Source: Glandiceps talaboti (lineage: Eukaryota > Hemichordata > Enteropneusta > Spengelidae). From it: a DNA stretch of 64,000 nucleotides. The notes below the pieces were generated by a model. The model made no database searches and was not told the origin of the DNA. It saw only the letters and a program-made list of their open reading frames with translations. Position numbers and translations under genes: made by a program. The stretch's first letter is position 1, and each line of letters starts with the position of its first letter. This document shows, one piece after another, positions 33,632 to 43,570 of this stretch. The stretch covers positions 4,909,501 to 4,973,500 of the forward strand of contig NC_135566.1 in NCBI RefSeq assembly GCF_964340395.1, in the 5' to 3' direction.

Positions 33632-36600
33632 CATGACAAGGTGATCATATCCACAAAACAAAGATACCACTATCATTCACTCACTTGTGTAATCTCCCAC
33701 ATGCAAATATACTAGTTTTAGTTTGTATCTATCTTTATATTTAGCTGATAGCTTGCTTTCAATAGCAATATTTGCACACTGTATGCATACCTTTATAGGT
33801 GTCACTATGTTGCTCTATATCATTGAGTGTATCTAGTTGTTCTTCTGCTGGTGGCCCATGACTGTCATTACCAATACCATTGGGAGAATCACTTGTTAAT
33901 GGACCACTCTGTGTTAATGCTACACCTGATATAACAAATCTGCTACCTGTAGAGTCAAAACACATATGGAAAGTTGATGTCATTGTTGTAAACACAAAAA
34001 CACCAGCCTCTTTATGGCAGTAAATGTCTCATGATATAGCATGGTAACAGATGCTGTCCAGTCAGATAACCGACAGTTGGTTTCATTTGGTGCACACATT
34101 ATATGCTATTTTCTGTTCAATTTCATGACAGTTTCACTTCTTCATAACACTTTAGAACTATGTATAGTATCGATATTTCTCCTGTGCATGGTTTCAGAAT
34201 CTTAGTGCTGACAGCAGTCATAATAATTATGAATAACTCATATGTAGTTCTCATTCCATTAATCATTATTTTGGTGGGAACATTGGGAGACAAGGGCCTG
34301 GTAGTTCTGAATCTACCAGCTGTGTAAATCACTGTAAAACAACTCAGAGGTCTCTGTGGAGCAATGGTAGTTACACACTCCCCTACTCCAATGCTCCCCA
34401 CTTTTTCATTGTGGAAAAAATACTTTCACTTACACTGTTACAGCAACAGCTGCAAATACATTAGCCTTACAAAAACACTATATTCTAATTTTGATGTATG
34501 TCATAAAACATTGATAAATGTTAGATGCAATGCAATATGGTGTGCAATACAAGGTTACAGGATCCTACATAAATTAAAATAATGATGCATGTCCTGCTGC
34601 GACATATTTAATATTTTTTAACATTACAATTACATTACTAGTCTAGAAACTGTACGTGTGTGGCAGTGTGGGTTCATTTTCTATAATCTCGCTCCCCACC
34701 ATATAGTCAAATTGATTTCTCTAGCAAAACATTCCATTCGTACCACAGACTGCGTCCCTAATCCTGCCATGGCCACTGTCGTTTACACGGACTTGACCTC
34801 TAGAGGGCTAATTAGTTTAATGCTATTGGAGAATTGCTATGTGATGATGTTATCATGTCCTCATGTGACTTATGTTGTACTTTCAGACTGGAGATGAAGT
34901 TTTTAGTAATTCCCATAAAGTTGAAAAAGGGTCATACTAATTGGATATTAAAGAGCAACTGTCTGAATGATAGCAAATTACAATTGTCTCTTTAATAGTG
35001 TGTGATGGATTACTAATGACATACCATTCATCCTTTCCAAAGCTTTGAGATTTTATACTAACAGCTAGATTTTTGGCAGAATTTGTCCATTTGACTAAAG
35101 GTGGAGATTAAGAGAGAGAGAGGTTGTAGAAAATGACTACACATATAGTTACTAGACTACAGCATTATGGGACTACAAATACTAGACTTTAATGCTATAT
35201 GAAGTAGTAGTAGTAATTGTGTGCCCTAATTGATATCTGATACTTGTGTATTTCTCATTGAAGTTGAAGTTGGAGTTGCTTTCATAATAAGTTATACTGT
35301 TTGCATAACAACCATTATACACAAAGGTGGTGTGTGGAAGAGAGCGATGTGTTTACATTCATACATGTATAAATCAGCTGTCAGATCCAGAATCTGATTC
35401 ACACTGGAGGACAATATGTCATTAGTCTCATATTGAGTCTCAGAGTCAGCTTCACATATACGGAAAACCATGATGACACCCAATGAAAGCAAGAACAAGA
35501 AATGATACCATAGGGGCTACAGGAATTGTCCCACTTCACATAATTCAACTTATAATGCTACTTCTAAAGACTTTGAAATAAGATTAAAATCTTTTTAAAT
35601 GGATTGAAATAGTGCATGCTAACAAATACATCAGCTGAACTTTGACCTACCACAAATGTCTAAGCTGTTATATCTATTTTTACATAATTTTTCACATACA
35701 AGCTGAGCGACATCCCCTCTCCCATAAGACTTGAATGGGAAACATTTCCTGTATCCTAAATGGGTATTATTTCTTGTTTGACTATTTTTGTTAGGTGTTG
35801 TCACAATTTTCCATATATGAAACTACATGAAATCAAGTGTGAGACTATCTGATTCTGAGACCAGATTTATAATATATGTACGTACATTCATTCACTTAGC
35901 CAGAATCTCATCATTTACAATCCTGCTACATTCATCAGTGAAAGTGCTGTTACCTATTTAGTAAAACAATAACCTCTAGTACTTATCAAATGAAGGCTTT
36001 AAAATGTTATGTATAGAGTCTTCAGGGGGAATGCTTCCTGTTTGTATAAATGCATGTTATCTGTGCATGGAACCATGGAAGCTATGCAGCTCATGTAACA
36101 ATTTTTTAATTTCAAGGACATGATAAGAACAATATAAAAATGTGAGAAAGTAAAATTACGTATTACGATTTAAATTTTACAAAATCAGTATTTGATCATT
36201 TCTGTTACGTATAATGTATTTAGTCATATAAGAGATATAAGTTCAGGTCTTTCACTTGTTCATGTACATCTGAACGTGTGTAAACAAGCTACTATTTTCA
36301 TGTATGGTAAACAATGGTAATATCGTGAAATGGGGTACATTACATGTAATGGCTGAAATAACAATCTGTGTCGAGAGTGTTGACACAGTGTCAGACTCAC
36401 AGCAAGACTCGATCGTGCATGCGTGCATGTCATTCACTGTACTGTGAAGCTTTATATTGAAATGTGTTTTCTATAACGTTATATTTTTCTTCGCTTTAAC
36501 GCATATCACCAGCAGACAAATCTTCACCAGTATAAAACGTGACAAAATGAATACACAAACACTGTTCACAGAGCCATGACTACGAACGACGTGACCACAT

Positions 36601-36739
36601 ACATAGGGTGAATCACTTTGTGAAATTTCGTAGCAGCCTCAGCATGATTCGTGCCTAATTGAGGTACAGAAATGGTGTTTTCCCTACCTGTCAATACAAA
36701 TACAACTGCTAAAAGCAGTCTCCGTGTTATATCATACAT
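22486..36739 (-). CDS. DGCR2: DGCR2 homologue: C-type lectin/VWC transmembrane protein
   Basis: Eight coding exons, read right to left: 36688-36739, 33791-33946, 26931-27392, 25876-26088, 25059-25193, 24387-24507, 23638-23807, 22486-22631. All phases agree and give 484 residues (human DGCR2 is about 550). Order: signal peptide; a short acidic linker; a C-type lectin-like domain; a VWC domain (CTTCTC, then CC..TC); a transmembrane helix with the near-identical [19 protein letters not shown] (human [19 protein letters not shown]); and a cytoplasmic tail with two PPPPY motifs, as in human DGCR2. DGCR2/IDD is a putative adhesion receptor from the 22q11 deletion region. The LDL-receptor class A module at the human N-terminus was not found. 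The lectin domain lacks EPN/QPD and WND motifs, so calcium-dependent sugar binding is unlikely. The start codon lies 241 bp from that of PXMP2. Confidence 0.95.
23276..23497. mobile_element. TIR element with an internal 30-bp minisatellite
   Basis: The 33-bp ends (23276-23308 and 23465-23497) are inverted copies with two mismatches, sharing CATTCATTGTTCAGTGGA. Between them are five nearly identical 30-bp units (GACATTGCCTCATGGGAGTT plus CTGTAGACAT). Located in a DGCR2 intron. Confidence 0.9.
23638..23807 (-). CDS. DGCR2: DGCR2 exon 7 (second PPPPY)
   Basis: Acceptor GACTTTCAG|TTTATAC, donor CCCAG|GTTTGT. Encodes [20 protein letters not shown] followed by a Ser/Thr-rich tail. Human has a second PPPPY at the same spacing. 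Confidence 0.93.
24387..24507 (-). CDS. DGCR2: DGCR2 exon 6 (first PPPPY)
   Basis: Acceptor GTTTACAG|GAAGTGG, donor TATTG|GTAATT. Cytoplasmic, ending IYREPPPPY, a PPxY motif of the kind bound by WW domains of NEDD4-type ligases. Enters phase 1, leaves phase 2. Confidence 0.93.
25059..25193 (-). CDS. DGCR2: DGCR2 exon 5 (transmembrane segment)
   Basis: Acceptor TTATTTCAG|AGG, donor TCAA|GTAAGT, phase 1-1. Encodes a helix within [19 protein letters not shown] and the stop-transfer HRLRQRR. This is the strongest single match to human DGCR2. Confidence 0.96.
25440..25835 (+). repeat. Tandem repeat, period about 95 bp
   Basis: Three to four units, each with ACCAGGAGGGCAGTCAATAC, AACTGCATATTACACCTCAA and CACTATACATACATTTAATA. 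Sits in a DGCR2 intron. Confidence 0.9.
25876..26088 (-). CDS. DGCR2: DGCR2 exon 4 (VWC domain)
   Basis: Acceptor ACATGCAG|CCATATCC, donor CAGG|GTAAGT, phase 1-1. Ten cysteines in the order C..CTTCTC..C..C..C..CC..C form a von Willebrand factor type C domain, located right after the lectin domain as in DGCR2. Confidence 0.95.
26500..26560 (+). repeat. Dispersed repeat with CTCF-like core, copy 1
   Basis: AGACAAAAGATTGTATAGTTTGGCCACTAGGAGTGCTG-type segment (split here as AGACAAAAGATTGTATAG then TTTGGCCACTAGGAGTGCTG). It matches 43527-43570 (inverted) and 51868-51905. Confidence 0.75.
26784..26815 (+). repeat. (TTAA)n microsatellite
   Basis: Eight TTAA units, in the DGCR2 intron between the lectin and VWC exons. 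Confidence 0.95.
26931..27392 (-). CDS. DGCR2: DGCR2 exon 3 (C-type lectin-like domain)
   Basis: Acceptor TTTGGCAG|GTGAGTGC, donor AAAGAG|GTAAGG, phase 1-1. One exon encodes the whole domain: [68 protein letters not shown], and [17 protein letters not shown]. Human DGCR2 has the parallel [35 protein letters not shown] and SFLCKR. Six cysteines are visible. Confidence 0.96.
28512..28594 (+). repeat. (TA)n microsatellite, about 41 units
   Basis: Uninterrupted TA run in DGCR2 intron 2; open frames reading Tyr-Ile repeats over it are artefacts. Confidence 0.98.
33461..33626 (+). repeat. Compound (ACAG)/(CA)n and (CATA)n microsatellite
   Basis: ACAGACAC units pass into a CA run and then about 16 CATA units. 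Frames over it are spurious. Confidence 0.98.
33791..33946 (-). CDS. DGCR2: DGCR2 exon 2 (acidic linker)
   Basis: CTCTACAG|GTAGCAG acceptor and TAAAG|GTATGC donor, phase 1-1. The translation, rich in Ser, Asp, Glu and Pro ([20 protein letters not shown]), has no cysteines. One N-glycosylation sequon, NDS, is visible. Confidence 0.85.
33947..36687 (-). other. DGCR2 intron 1 (2.7 kb)
   Basis: No LDL-receptor class A module or other cysteine-rich exon was found by eye on the minus strand. A CTCF-like TTGACCTCTAGAGGGCTA is at about 34793. An open frame at 35292-35498 has no good acceptor/donor pair and no family similarity. Confidence 0.6.
36688..36739 (-). CDS. DGCR2: DGCR2 exon 1 (signal peptide)
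   Basis: ATG at 36739-36737 (minus). Encodes [17 protein letters not shown], a typical signal peptide start with basic residues then a hydrophobic run. Donor ACAG|GTAGGG, phase 1. Confidence 0.85.
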
Positions 36740-36980
36740 GATGAAAGTCTGTTAATTCATGCCAATCCTCTCCTCAATTTTCCTCACTTGTTTTGGTAAA
36801 GAGAAAGTATTTTGGTAGGAAATGGCTTCGTAATCGTACTCTCATTTCCTTGCTCACGTCAAAATAAACATGGCCACTTTAGGAACTCGAATCTCGCAAA
36901 CCACGAGATTTTGGCGAGAACGTTTGCTGATCAGCTGACAAAATCACCTGATTTTTGCTGGATTTTTGAGATCTGTAAAA
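36740..36980. promoter_or_regulatory. Bidirectional promoter of DGCR2 and PXMP2
   Basis: Only 241 bp separate the two divergent ATGs, so transcription of both genes must start here or just inside. An inverted pair AATCTCG/CGAGATT (36890-36896 and 36904-36910) followed by GGCGAGAACG resembles split halves of the TCTCGCGAGA element known from TATA-less bidirectional promoters. CAGCTG is at about 36934. No TATA box is obvious. Confidence 0.75.
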
Positions 36981-37096
36981 ATGGCTTCTTCACAGCAAAA
37001 TCCCGATGACAAAGGGGATCAATTTGTCGGAAAACTCATAAAGACGTATCTTAGACACTTACGAGAAAGACCTATTTTGACGAAGGCCATTACCAG
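36981..37096 (+). CDS. PXMP2: PXMP2 exon 1
   Basis: ATG in the context AAAAATGGCT; encodes MASSQQNPDDKGDQFVGKLI and then KTYLRHLRERPILTKAIT, the family N-terminal helix. Donor ACCAG|GTAGGT, phase 2. Confidence 0.92.
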
Positions 37097-40000
37097 GTAG
37101 GTATAAACGTAAAAATCGAGAGAAATTATTATTTTATCCTGCTAGATAACGGGCACATGTTACAGCAGGTCACATAGGGGTCACTCACAGCATGGATGTA
37201 TTATTGACTAATACATCCATACTCACAGCATGTCACAGCTAGTTGCACTACGTTCATTTGTCTCAAGGTCGACACAAATATTTAATTTTGAATGCTTTTC
37301 TGCAGGTGTATCTTCAGGTAGTCATTCAAAGCATCATAGAGATCACGCCCATAGCCTATCACGCCCCCATACATTCCAAGTTTGCCATTTGTTTTGAATT
37401 CTCAAATGAAAGGCGTTATGTATAGGCCTTGCGGAACAACTTCTGTAGAAAATTTTGTTGACTGTAGTCTGTTAAAGTTGTCATTGATGCCAGCTCCATA
37501 ATGGTAATTGAAAGTGAGTGAAATGCTTGTACCTTGTTTAAGATCAAAGTACATAGTGAAGTCACAATTTTATAACACATCAGGCAATTGTGAGTGTGCT
37601 ATTACTTCAGGTTTAGTGCAAGGATGTCATCAGATGTAATGATGGACATCAACCTGAAATGTTGACAATGAATTATATCAATCATTGCTTTATTTATGAG
37701 ATCAATTATTATTTACTTAAATTTTATGAATGTATTTTGTATTTTGACTTTTATCACAGTTCAGTGGTAAGTGCAATAGGAGACATTATAGCACAGAGAA
37801 TCATCACTGGTAGTAATAGTGGCATTGGTATTAATTGGAGGAGTGTAGCAGCAAACAGTATTTTTGGGTAAGAATATCATACAATGATGGCTAGACTGTA
37901 AGATATGTCATGTTGCCACGCTCTCACCATGGAAGGGTTTGACAAATGTGTGAGGGCGCCCCATCATGGCGTACCTTACAGACTAAACAATGACAAGTTA
38001 GCTGTCAGCTAGTTAACATAGACACAAACTAAAACAATTATTGTAACATGTAAATGGGACTTGCTCCCACTGGTCTTCCATTAGGGAGTGTACATTTTTA
38101 ATTTCCAGGGGGAGGCCGGAGGATTTCTAATGAAGCAAGGGATTTTTATTGATGGCCCCCCCTACAAAAACTGGTATAAATTATCTGGCCCCCCCCCCCT
38201 AAGACTTCTTGTTTTTATTTCATGGCCCCCCCCTGAAACCACTAACAAAAATACGCACAGATGAAACACAGATACAGCAACACATAGATTTGCCAGCAGT
38301 TGCTACATGTATTAACTTATTCCATATTTATACTAACTTCAGAATTGAACCAGTGCACAAAGTTGTTGAATCATGGACACTCATAAAATCACAAATAAAG
38401 ACTATTATTAGTTAAATTGGCTGACAGGATGTCTACTTACAACTGAGGGGTGACAATAGACTACTGGTCTGGCTACACCTTTTCTTCGATTTTTAACCCA
38501 TCACTGACATAAATAAATTAGCAAATAAATGAACAAGTATATATATATATATTACTTATTTATCACAGGTTTGGAAAAAATAGTGCAAAATTGCACCATG
38601 AGGAAACTTTTTTCCATGTGAACATATTCAAATTTTAGGATTAATTTGCAGTGGTTGGTCACACAATCATTTATTATTAATTTAAACACTTCATTAATTA
38701 CACATTTTAGAAACATTTTTAATTGCAGTGCAAATGGAAAACATGTTATTTAAGATTGAAATACATATTAAGACCCTTCCTATATTATAGTATTCATATT
38801 ATCTCTACGCAAAATATAAAACACTTCTGGACTATATTTCAAGAGACTTTAGTAAACTGATGCGCTGAGGGGGGGGGGGGGGGGGCAGTACATGTATCAC
38901 TTCAAAGGGTTGAATAATATTTTTATGAATGCATGGCTTGTTATGAATACATTCCTCACCCAGCACCTGTGAATAATTTTGTGTTTAATTCAAACTCACA
39001 AAAGCTATCATATAATACTTGAACCCTACCATGGTGATAGAATGAAAATTTATTGAAACCCATTACAATATTGGTGAGCTCTATATGGAATTTATTAGGG
39101 ATTCATGTATACAAAATGGCTCAAAGTGCAGTTACTGTTCCACTACAGATTGGGTATCGCCATCTATGAACAGAATACCACATCCTATGCCAGATATGCA
39201 CAACCCAGGTCATTATATGGATGTGTTTGAAACACCAAACACAAATCGAACTGTTGATGACTACCACAACCACGTGCTAACTTAAAAAAGCTCTATGTTT
39301 CAAAACAATTAAATGATGAAGTTGCTATTTCTCGTTTTGCTGAGAAATATATTGTCAGTGTGAACAGTGTTAAAAACTACATTGAACTTTTGAGAAATTT
39401 GGAGAGGATGAAAAACATTAGATCCAGACATCGGTTAGAGGTACAGAAGAAAAGAGAAAACAAGAATTATAATGACTATGACTGGTTGCAGTTATTCATA
39501 AGTGGAACTCTAGAAAAACTGAACGTAAAAGAGCTACATAAATATCTAGACAAGCATAAATTGCCAAAATATAGAAAATTAAAAGGAGAAAAAGTAGACA
39601 TAATATCAACGCACATACTTGGAACACCTGAATTTAGGTCAAGAAAAGTGACTGCAAATGAACTTCAAACTACAACTACAGACATCTGATCAGTGATACA
39701 AACAGTAGTGACTCTGAAAGTGAAAATGCTATAATAGGTGTTATAGACAGTGATGATTGTTTTACTGATAACTCTGAAACTTCAAGCACAGCTGATATCT
39801 CACGTCAGACAGTGATTGTGATGAAACAAGTCCTACACAATTTCATGGGAAAGTTACCTTGAGAAGTGGCAGAGTCGCCGGTCAATTTTTGTTTCACTGA
39901 ATACAAATATTGTGATTTAATAGGTTTGTGCACTGTTTTATCATCAATCCATGTTAAATGCTACTTCTGTAGGACATTGTCCACAGTCAAGTGTTGGGTT

Positions 40001-41594
40001 TTGCCTATATTTTATTTTATATACATATCTGGCACTTGTCCATCCTGACATTCAGGTTTAGGTTGTTTTTTTTGTGGCCCCCCCCCCCCTAACAAATAGT
40101 GAAATTTTTGTTTAGCCCCCCCTAATTTTTCTTGAGAAAAATTGGTGGCCCCCCCTGAAAATCCTCCGCCCCCCCCCCCTGGAATTTAAAACTGTACACT
40201 CCCTTAAATAAATAAATAAATAAACATGTCAATATAAGTATTTCCTGGCTGAATGGAGTAAAATATTGGATAATCATTTGTGATAACTGAAAAATACAAA
40301 TTGTTTTTTTTTATCAAAACACTGAAAGTGCAACTTCATTTTTTTGTGTTGATTCTCTTTCCAGTTTTGTGATCACTGGTCCCATGATTCATCATTTCTA
40401 TATCCTTCTTGACAAGCTAATACCCAAGACAACACCCTATGCTGGAATCAAGAAAGTTCTCTTTGACCGACTTGTACTGGCACCGCCATATTTACTTCTA
40501 GTCTTCTACATTGTCAACATCCTGGATGTAAGTGAAACACTGTTGCTAGGCAAAATGTCACATGATATGTTGAGAAAGCCAACTTACAAAATCTGATTTA
40601 AATCTGATGTAGGAATACACCTTTATTTATCATCATTTCTATTGTATATTGTCACCTGTTTGTTATTTTATAGTTCTGAGTTGTCTGCCCATCACAGGCA
40701 TGCATTAGCAATCAGCTGTATAAAACAGGTGTGCATCTATGCACCAATCAGATACCATCATTATGAAATGAGTTGTGCATCTGTGAACAAATCAGATTGT
40801 ACAATTTGTATGAAAACAGGTGTGCATCTGTGCACCAATTGGATATCATCTGTGTGAAAACAGGTGTGCATCTGTGCATCAATCAGATATGTATGAAAAC
40901 AGATGTGCATCTGTGCATCTCAGATCAGCTGAGCTGTAGGAGTCCAACTGAATGAGTGTTTCTATTCTTATAGGGCAAAAGTCACAGTGAAGCTGTAAAG
41001 AAAATCAAGGAGTCTTTTATGACAGCCTTGATAATGAATGTGAAGGTGTGGACAGTCCTACAATATATAAACATTAATTACGTCCCAATGGAGGTAGGTC
41101 ATTGTATATCAGTTGTGTATTATAGTGAAGTTATTGAAGATATTTGGTTTTTGGTGCAGACATTAAACGATACCTTGAATTCATTATATTTTTCAAAAAC
41201 TGAGATGTTAAACAAGTTTTGGTGAAATCAAACCACAACTCAAAAATCAGTCCAAAATTTTGGGAAAATGTGAACAAAAATATCTCATATGACTGGATAT
41301 AAATGGAAAATGTTAATATGGTATGTTTAGTCTACAAGTTTACATAAATGACAAAATAACAAATTACCTTAGTCAACTGAACCAGAGCAATTTTTCCTGA
41401 AGTAGGGACACAAGGAAGAGACAAAATGGAGGCAGCAGGTTGAACCATAGTGTACTAATTTCTACTTTCAATACTTTCATTTTATTTTCATTCATAACAC
41501 AGTTCTTTGTTTTATTCTATTGCAGTATCGTGTTTTATTTGGAAATAGTGTAGCACTTGGGTGGAATATCTACCTTGCAATAAAACGAAGATAA
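36981..41594 (+). CDS. PXMP2: PXMP2 homologue: peroxisomal membrane channel, Mpv17/PMP22 family
   Basis: Five coding exons, 36981-37096, 37760-37867, 40365-40527, 40974-41093 and 41526-41594, with consistent phases (2, 2, 0, 0), give 191 residues (human PXMP2 is 195). The match to human PXMP2 is clear: LRERPILTKAIT, GPMIHHFYILLDKLIP (human GPLSHFFYFFMEHWIP), LFDRLVLAPPYLLLVFYIVN (human LLDRLVFAPAFLMLFFLIMN) and LQYININYVPMEYRVLF (human LQFININYVPLKFRVLF). The family has four membrane spans. Mammalian PXMP2 forms a pore for small solutes in the peroxisomal membrane. A candidate AATAAA signal is at 43585-43590, giving a long 3' untranslated region. Confidence 0.95.
37760..37867 (+). CDS. PXMP2: PXMP2 exon 2
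   Basis: Acceptor TATCACAG|TTCAG, donor TTTTGG|GTAAGA, phase 2-2. Encodes SSVVSAIGDIIAQRIITG and NWRSVAANSIFG, the G(D/N)xxAQ segment typical of Mpv17/PMP22 proteins. Confidence 0.93.
37892..37985. mobile_element. Mutator-like MITE copy 2
   Basis: Starts TAGACTGTAAGATATG, ends CGTACCTTACAGACTA, and has the internal TGTGTGAGGGCGCC shared with 3248-3355. No clean target duplication remains. Confidence 0.8.
38084..40203 (+). mobile_element. Decayed 2.1-kb DNA transposon in PXMP2 intron 2
   Basis: Both ends read GGGAGTGTACA inward, with related TAATTTCCAGGGGG and GGAGGATTT blocks, so they form an imperfect TIR of about 45 bp. Flanking TTA on each side suggests a 3-bp (or TTAA) target duplication. 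GGCCCCCC runs recur beneath both ends. Fragments of a protein are open at 39085-39285 and 39360-39689 in different frames. No DDE transposase motif is recognised, so the superfamily is open. Confidence 0.8.
39085..39689 (+). pseudogene. Frameshifted open frames inside the intronic transposon
   Basis: The first piece has NGSKCSYCSTTDWVSPSMNR and HPMPDMHNPGHYMDVFETP, with a CxxC pair. The second, in another frame, reads FAEKYIVSVNSVKNYIELLR, a possible helix-turn-helix, then WLQLFISGTLEKLNVKELHK and YLDKHKLP, a helix pair that looks like a SAP-type DNA-binding fold. A further acidic SDSESENA piece follows near 39710 after another frame change. The protein family is not recognised with certainty. 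Confidence 0.6.
40365..40527 (+). CDS. PXMP2: PXMP2 exon 3
   Basis: Acceptor CTTTCCAG|TTTTG, donor CTGGAT|GTAAGT, phase 2-0. Carries the GPMIHHFY and DRLVLAPP signatures. Confidence 0.96.
40700..40925 (+). repeat. Degenerate tandem repeat in PXMP2 intron 3
   Basis: About five units of AAAACAGGTGTGCATCTGTG plus CACCAATCAGAT, period roughly 35-55 bp. Short open frames across it are by-products. Confidence 0.85.
40974..41093 (+). CDS. PXMP2: PXMP2 exon 4
   Basis: Acceptor TTCTTATAG|GGC, donor ATGGAG|GTAGGT, phase 0-0. Encodes NVKVWTVLQYININYVPME, the hallmark of the family's C-terminal part. Confidence 0.95.
41526..41594 (+). CDS. PXMP2: PXMP2 exon 5 (C-terminus)
   Basis: Acceptor CTATTGCAG|TATCG. 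Encodes YRVLFGNSVALGWNIYLAIK then RR and TAA. Length and end match the human protein, which finishes with a short lysine-bearing tail. Confidence 0.94.
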   Translation, partial: YRVLFGNSVALGWNIYLAIKRR

Positions 41595-42512
41595 GAAGAG
41601 AGAGAACACGTCAGAAGTATTCTGAATGGGTATGGTTGAGTGTAAATAGTTTATAACGGGGAAACTGATAGAGTAGTAAGAACATATACTAGGGGTAAAG
41701 TTTGGTATATAGACAACATGGATATGGTGTATTATACAGGGGTGAGAAAATCAGTTTTGAAATTGGTGATCCCTGGACAAGTGACTCAACTCACCTGGAA
41801 GACTGTGTTGTTCAGCCGTATTCAGCTTCAAATCTAAGTTTAAGTGCTGGCTGATGGCAAGGCATAGATGTCATATTGTACATACTACACACCTAGTGAT
41901 CCTGCTGTTAAATCATAGATCAAGGGGTCCTTGTGATTTTGTAATGATAATTTTTAAACAGTATGTTTGTAACAGAGGGCAGTTATAATGGTTGCTTGTG
42001 GTTTCAACTGGTGGTCATCAGACCAGTGACACATCAAATCTAGAGATCCTGCTGCCAGAATAAGTGCTCCTAATCATTTTTTTAATGATAATTTATAAAT
42101 TTTATACCTTTTAAAAGAGTACAAAAGTGGTCACTAGTTTCTGAATATTTCAGGTGGTTCTGCATACTAGTAATTACCAACAATTAGTATAGTAGTCCTT
42201 GAATATTAGATTACTGGATTTACTCACGCCTGTTTTATATGACTGCCAAATGTATTAGAGATGGAATGATTTCCACATAATAACGATAAAAGTGTATTTA
42301 TGAATATAGATAAATATGACAATATGAAGGGTTGATGTGCTTTATATACTGTGAAAGAAATTTACCTGACAATTTCTCATGAATAATTTGTATTAAAAGA
42401 AGACGAGAATTTCTCCTTTGCTTTTAGCTTAATTTGTGATATTTGATATGTCATAATATTTGATATATTATTATTTTGAAAATAGAAGAATATATGACAT
42501 AAATATCTTAAT

Positions 42513-42614
42513 TAGCCTGTATGGTACACTGTTTCGGGGCACCCTCACACATTGGTCAACCCCAGGACTCACAGGCCAGTGAGGGCGGTACAACACAATG
42601 TATCTTACAGCCTA
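42513..42614. mobile_element. Mutator-like MITE copy 3
   Basis: TAGCCTGTATGGTAC at the left and GTATCTTACAGCCTA at the right, with CACACATTGGTCAACCCC inside, complementary to the interior of the 3248-3355 copy. No target duplication remains. Confidence 0.75.
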
Positions 42615-42789
42615 CTACAACATGCATTATTGACAAACAAAGTAATCAATACATTTGCTAATTCTTTTTAAAAAACATAAATTTCATATATTTTATGTGT
42701 ACTCATTTTGATATTAAATTGTCACCTACTGTCTGATTAATGTCAGAGATTCAGTTATTGTTGTATGGTATAGAACTGAAATACTTTGT

Positions 42790-43150
42790 AGTCATTTCAT
42801 GATGTTACATCATCTACAATTATTTGCAATTTCAGAGAAGCATCAAGTTGATGTTGTGCCTTTATAGGGTATCTTTTGCTATGGGCCATTGATCCCCGAG
42901 TGCCTATACCCTTCAGTGTAAAACATCTCATGAATATTCATTGTGTGACTTGAATATATTATTTCTGTCAACTCCCATCATGCAATAGCCCACAGCAAAG
43001 GTACCCTATAAAAGCACATTACAAGATCAACTTGGTGTTTTTCTGAAATCGCAAGTGACTGTAGGTGATGCAAAATCATGAAATGACTCTCCAGAACCCA
43101 TAGTTTATGAAAATGACTTCATGTCCAGTAGTGGCATTCTCCTGACATGA
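42790..43150. mobile_element. Long-TIR element copy 4
   Basis: GTCATTTCATGATGTTACAT at the left is matched by the complement of GCAAAATCATGAAATGAC at the right; CCTTTATAGGGTATC pairs with GTACCCTATAAAAG. Arms of roughly 120 bp or more. Confidence 0.8.
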
Positions 43151-43526
43151 CAAGTCTGTGGCAGCCCTGAGTTTGGCAAGGCCTGTCATGGCCCTTACAG
43201 AACTGGTCGGTGCAGCTCTTATATATAGAGGAGGAAGTTTTGCAATTATTCAAATATTATAAAATCCATGAATGTTTGTACTATTATCAATATTCAATGT
43301 GAAATGTATATATTAAAATGACACATTTCAAACTTACTTTTTTTTATATCCTTCACAAAAATGTGATTTTGTTCATTGATTTTGAAAGAAAAAATATATA
43401 GCATAGTTCTCACCTACCTTTCAGTTTGACAGTCAAACTGACTTTTTATTGTATTGTATGCTTATGACATGAACAAATTCCAGGGAGTAACATTTATTTG
43501 CAATTTTCACGAAAGTTCTTCTGACC

Positions 43527-43570
43527 AGCGCCCCCAGTGGCCAAACTGTATAATCTTTTGTCTACAAATT
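43527..43570 (-). repeat. Dispersed repeat with CTCF-like core, copy 2
   Basis: On the minus strand it reads AGACAAAAGATTATACAG then TTTGGCCACTGGGGGCGCTG, a near-ideal CTCF consensus, and lines up with the copy at 26500-26560. Confidence 0.8.

Larger units (their letters stand above)
27393..33790 (-). other. DGCR2 intron 2 (6.4 kb)
   Basis: AT-rich, no exon recognised. Holds an (AT)n microsatellite at 28512-28594 and a compound (CA)n/(CATA)n microsatellite at 33461-33626. TTGCCAGAGAGGGTGCTGTTTC at about 30740 resembles the CTCF-like segment at 59977. Confidence 0.7.

Noticed and set aside
33231-33676. Three overlapping open frames rich in Cys/Val/Tyr/Met
   Set aside because: Translations of the compound CA and CATA microsatellite.
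35292-35498. Possible extra DGCR2 exon in intron 1
   Set aside because: No convincing splice pair in phase 1-1 and no LDLa-type cysteine pattern.
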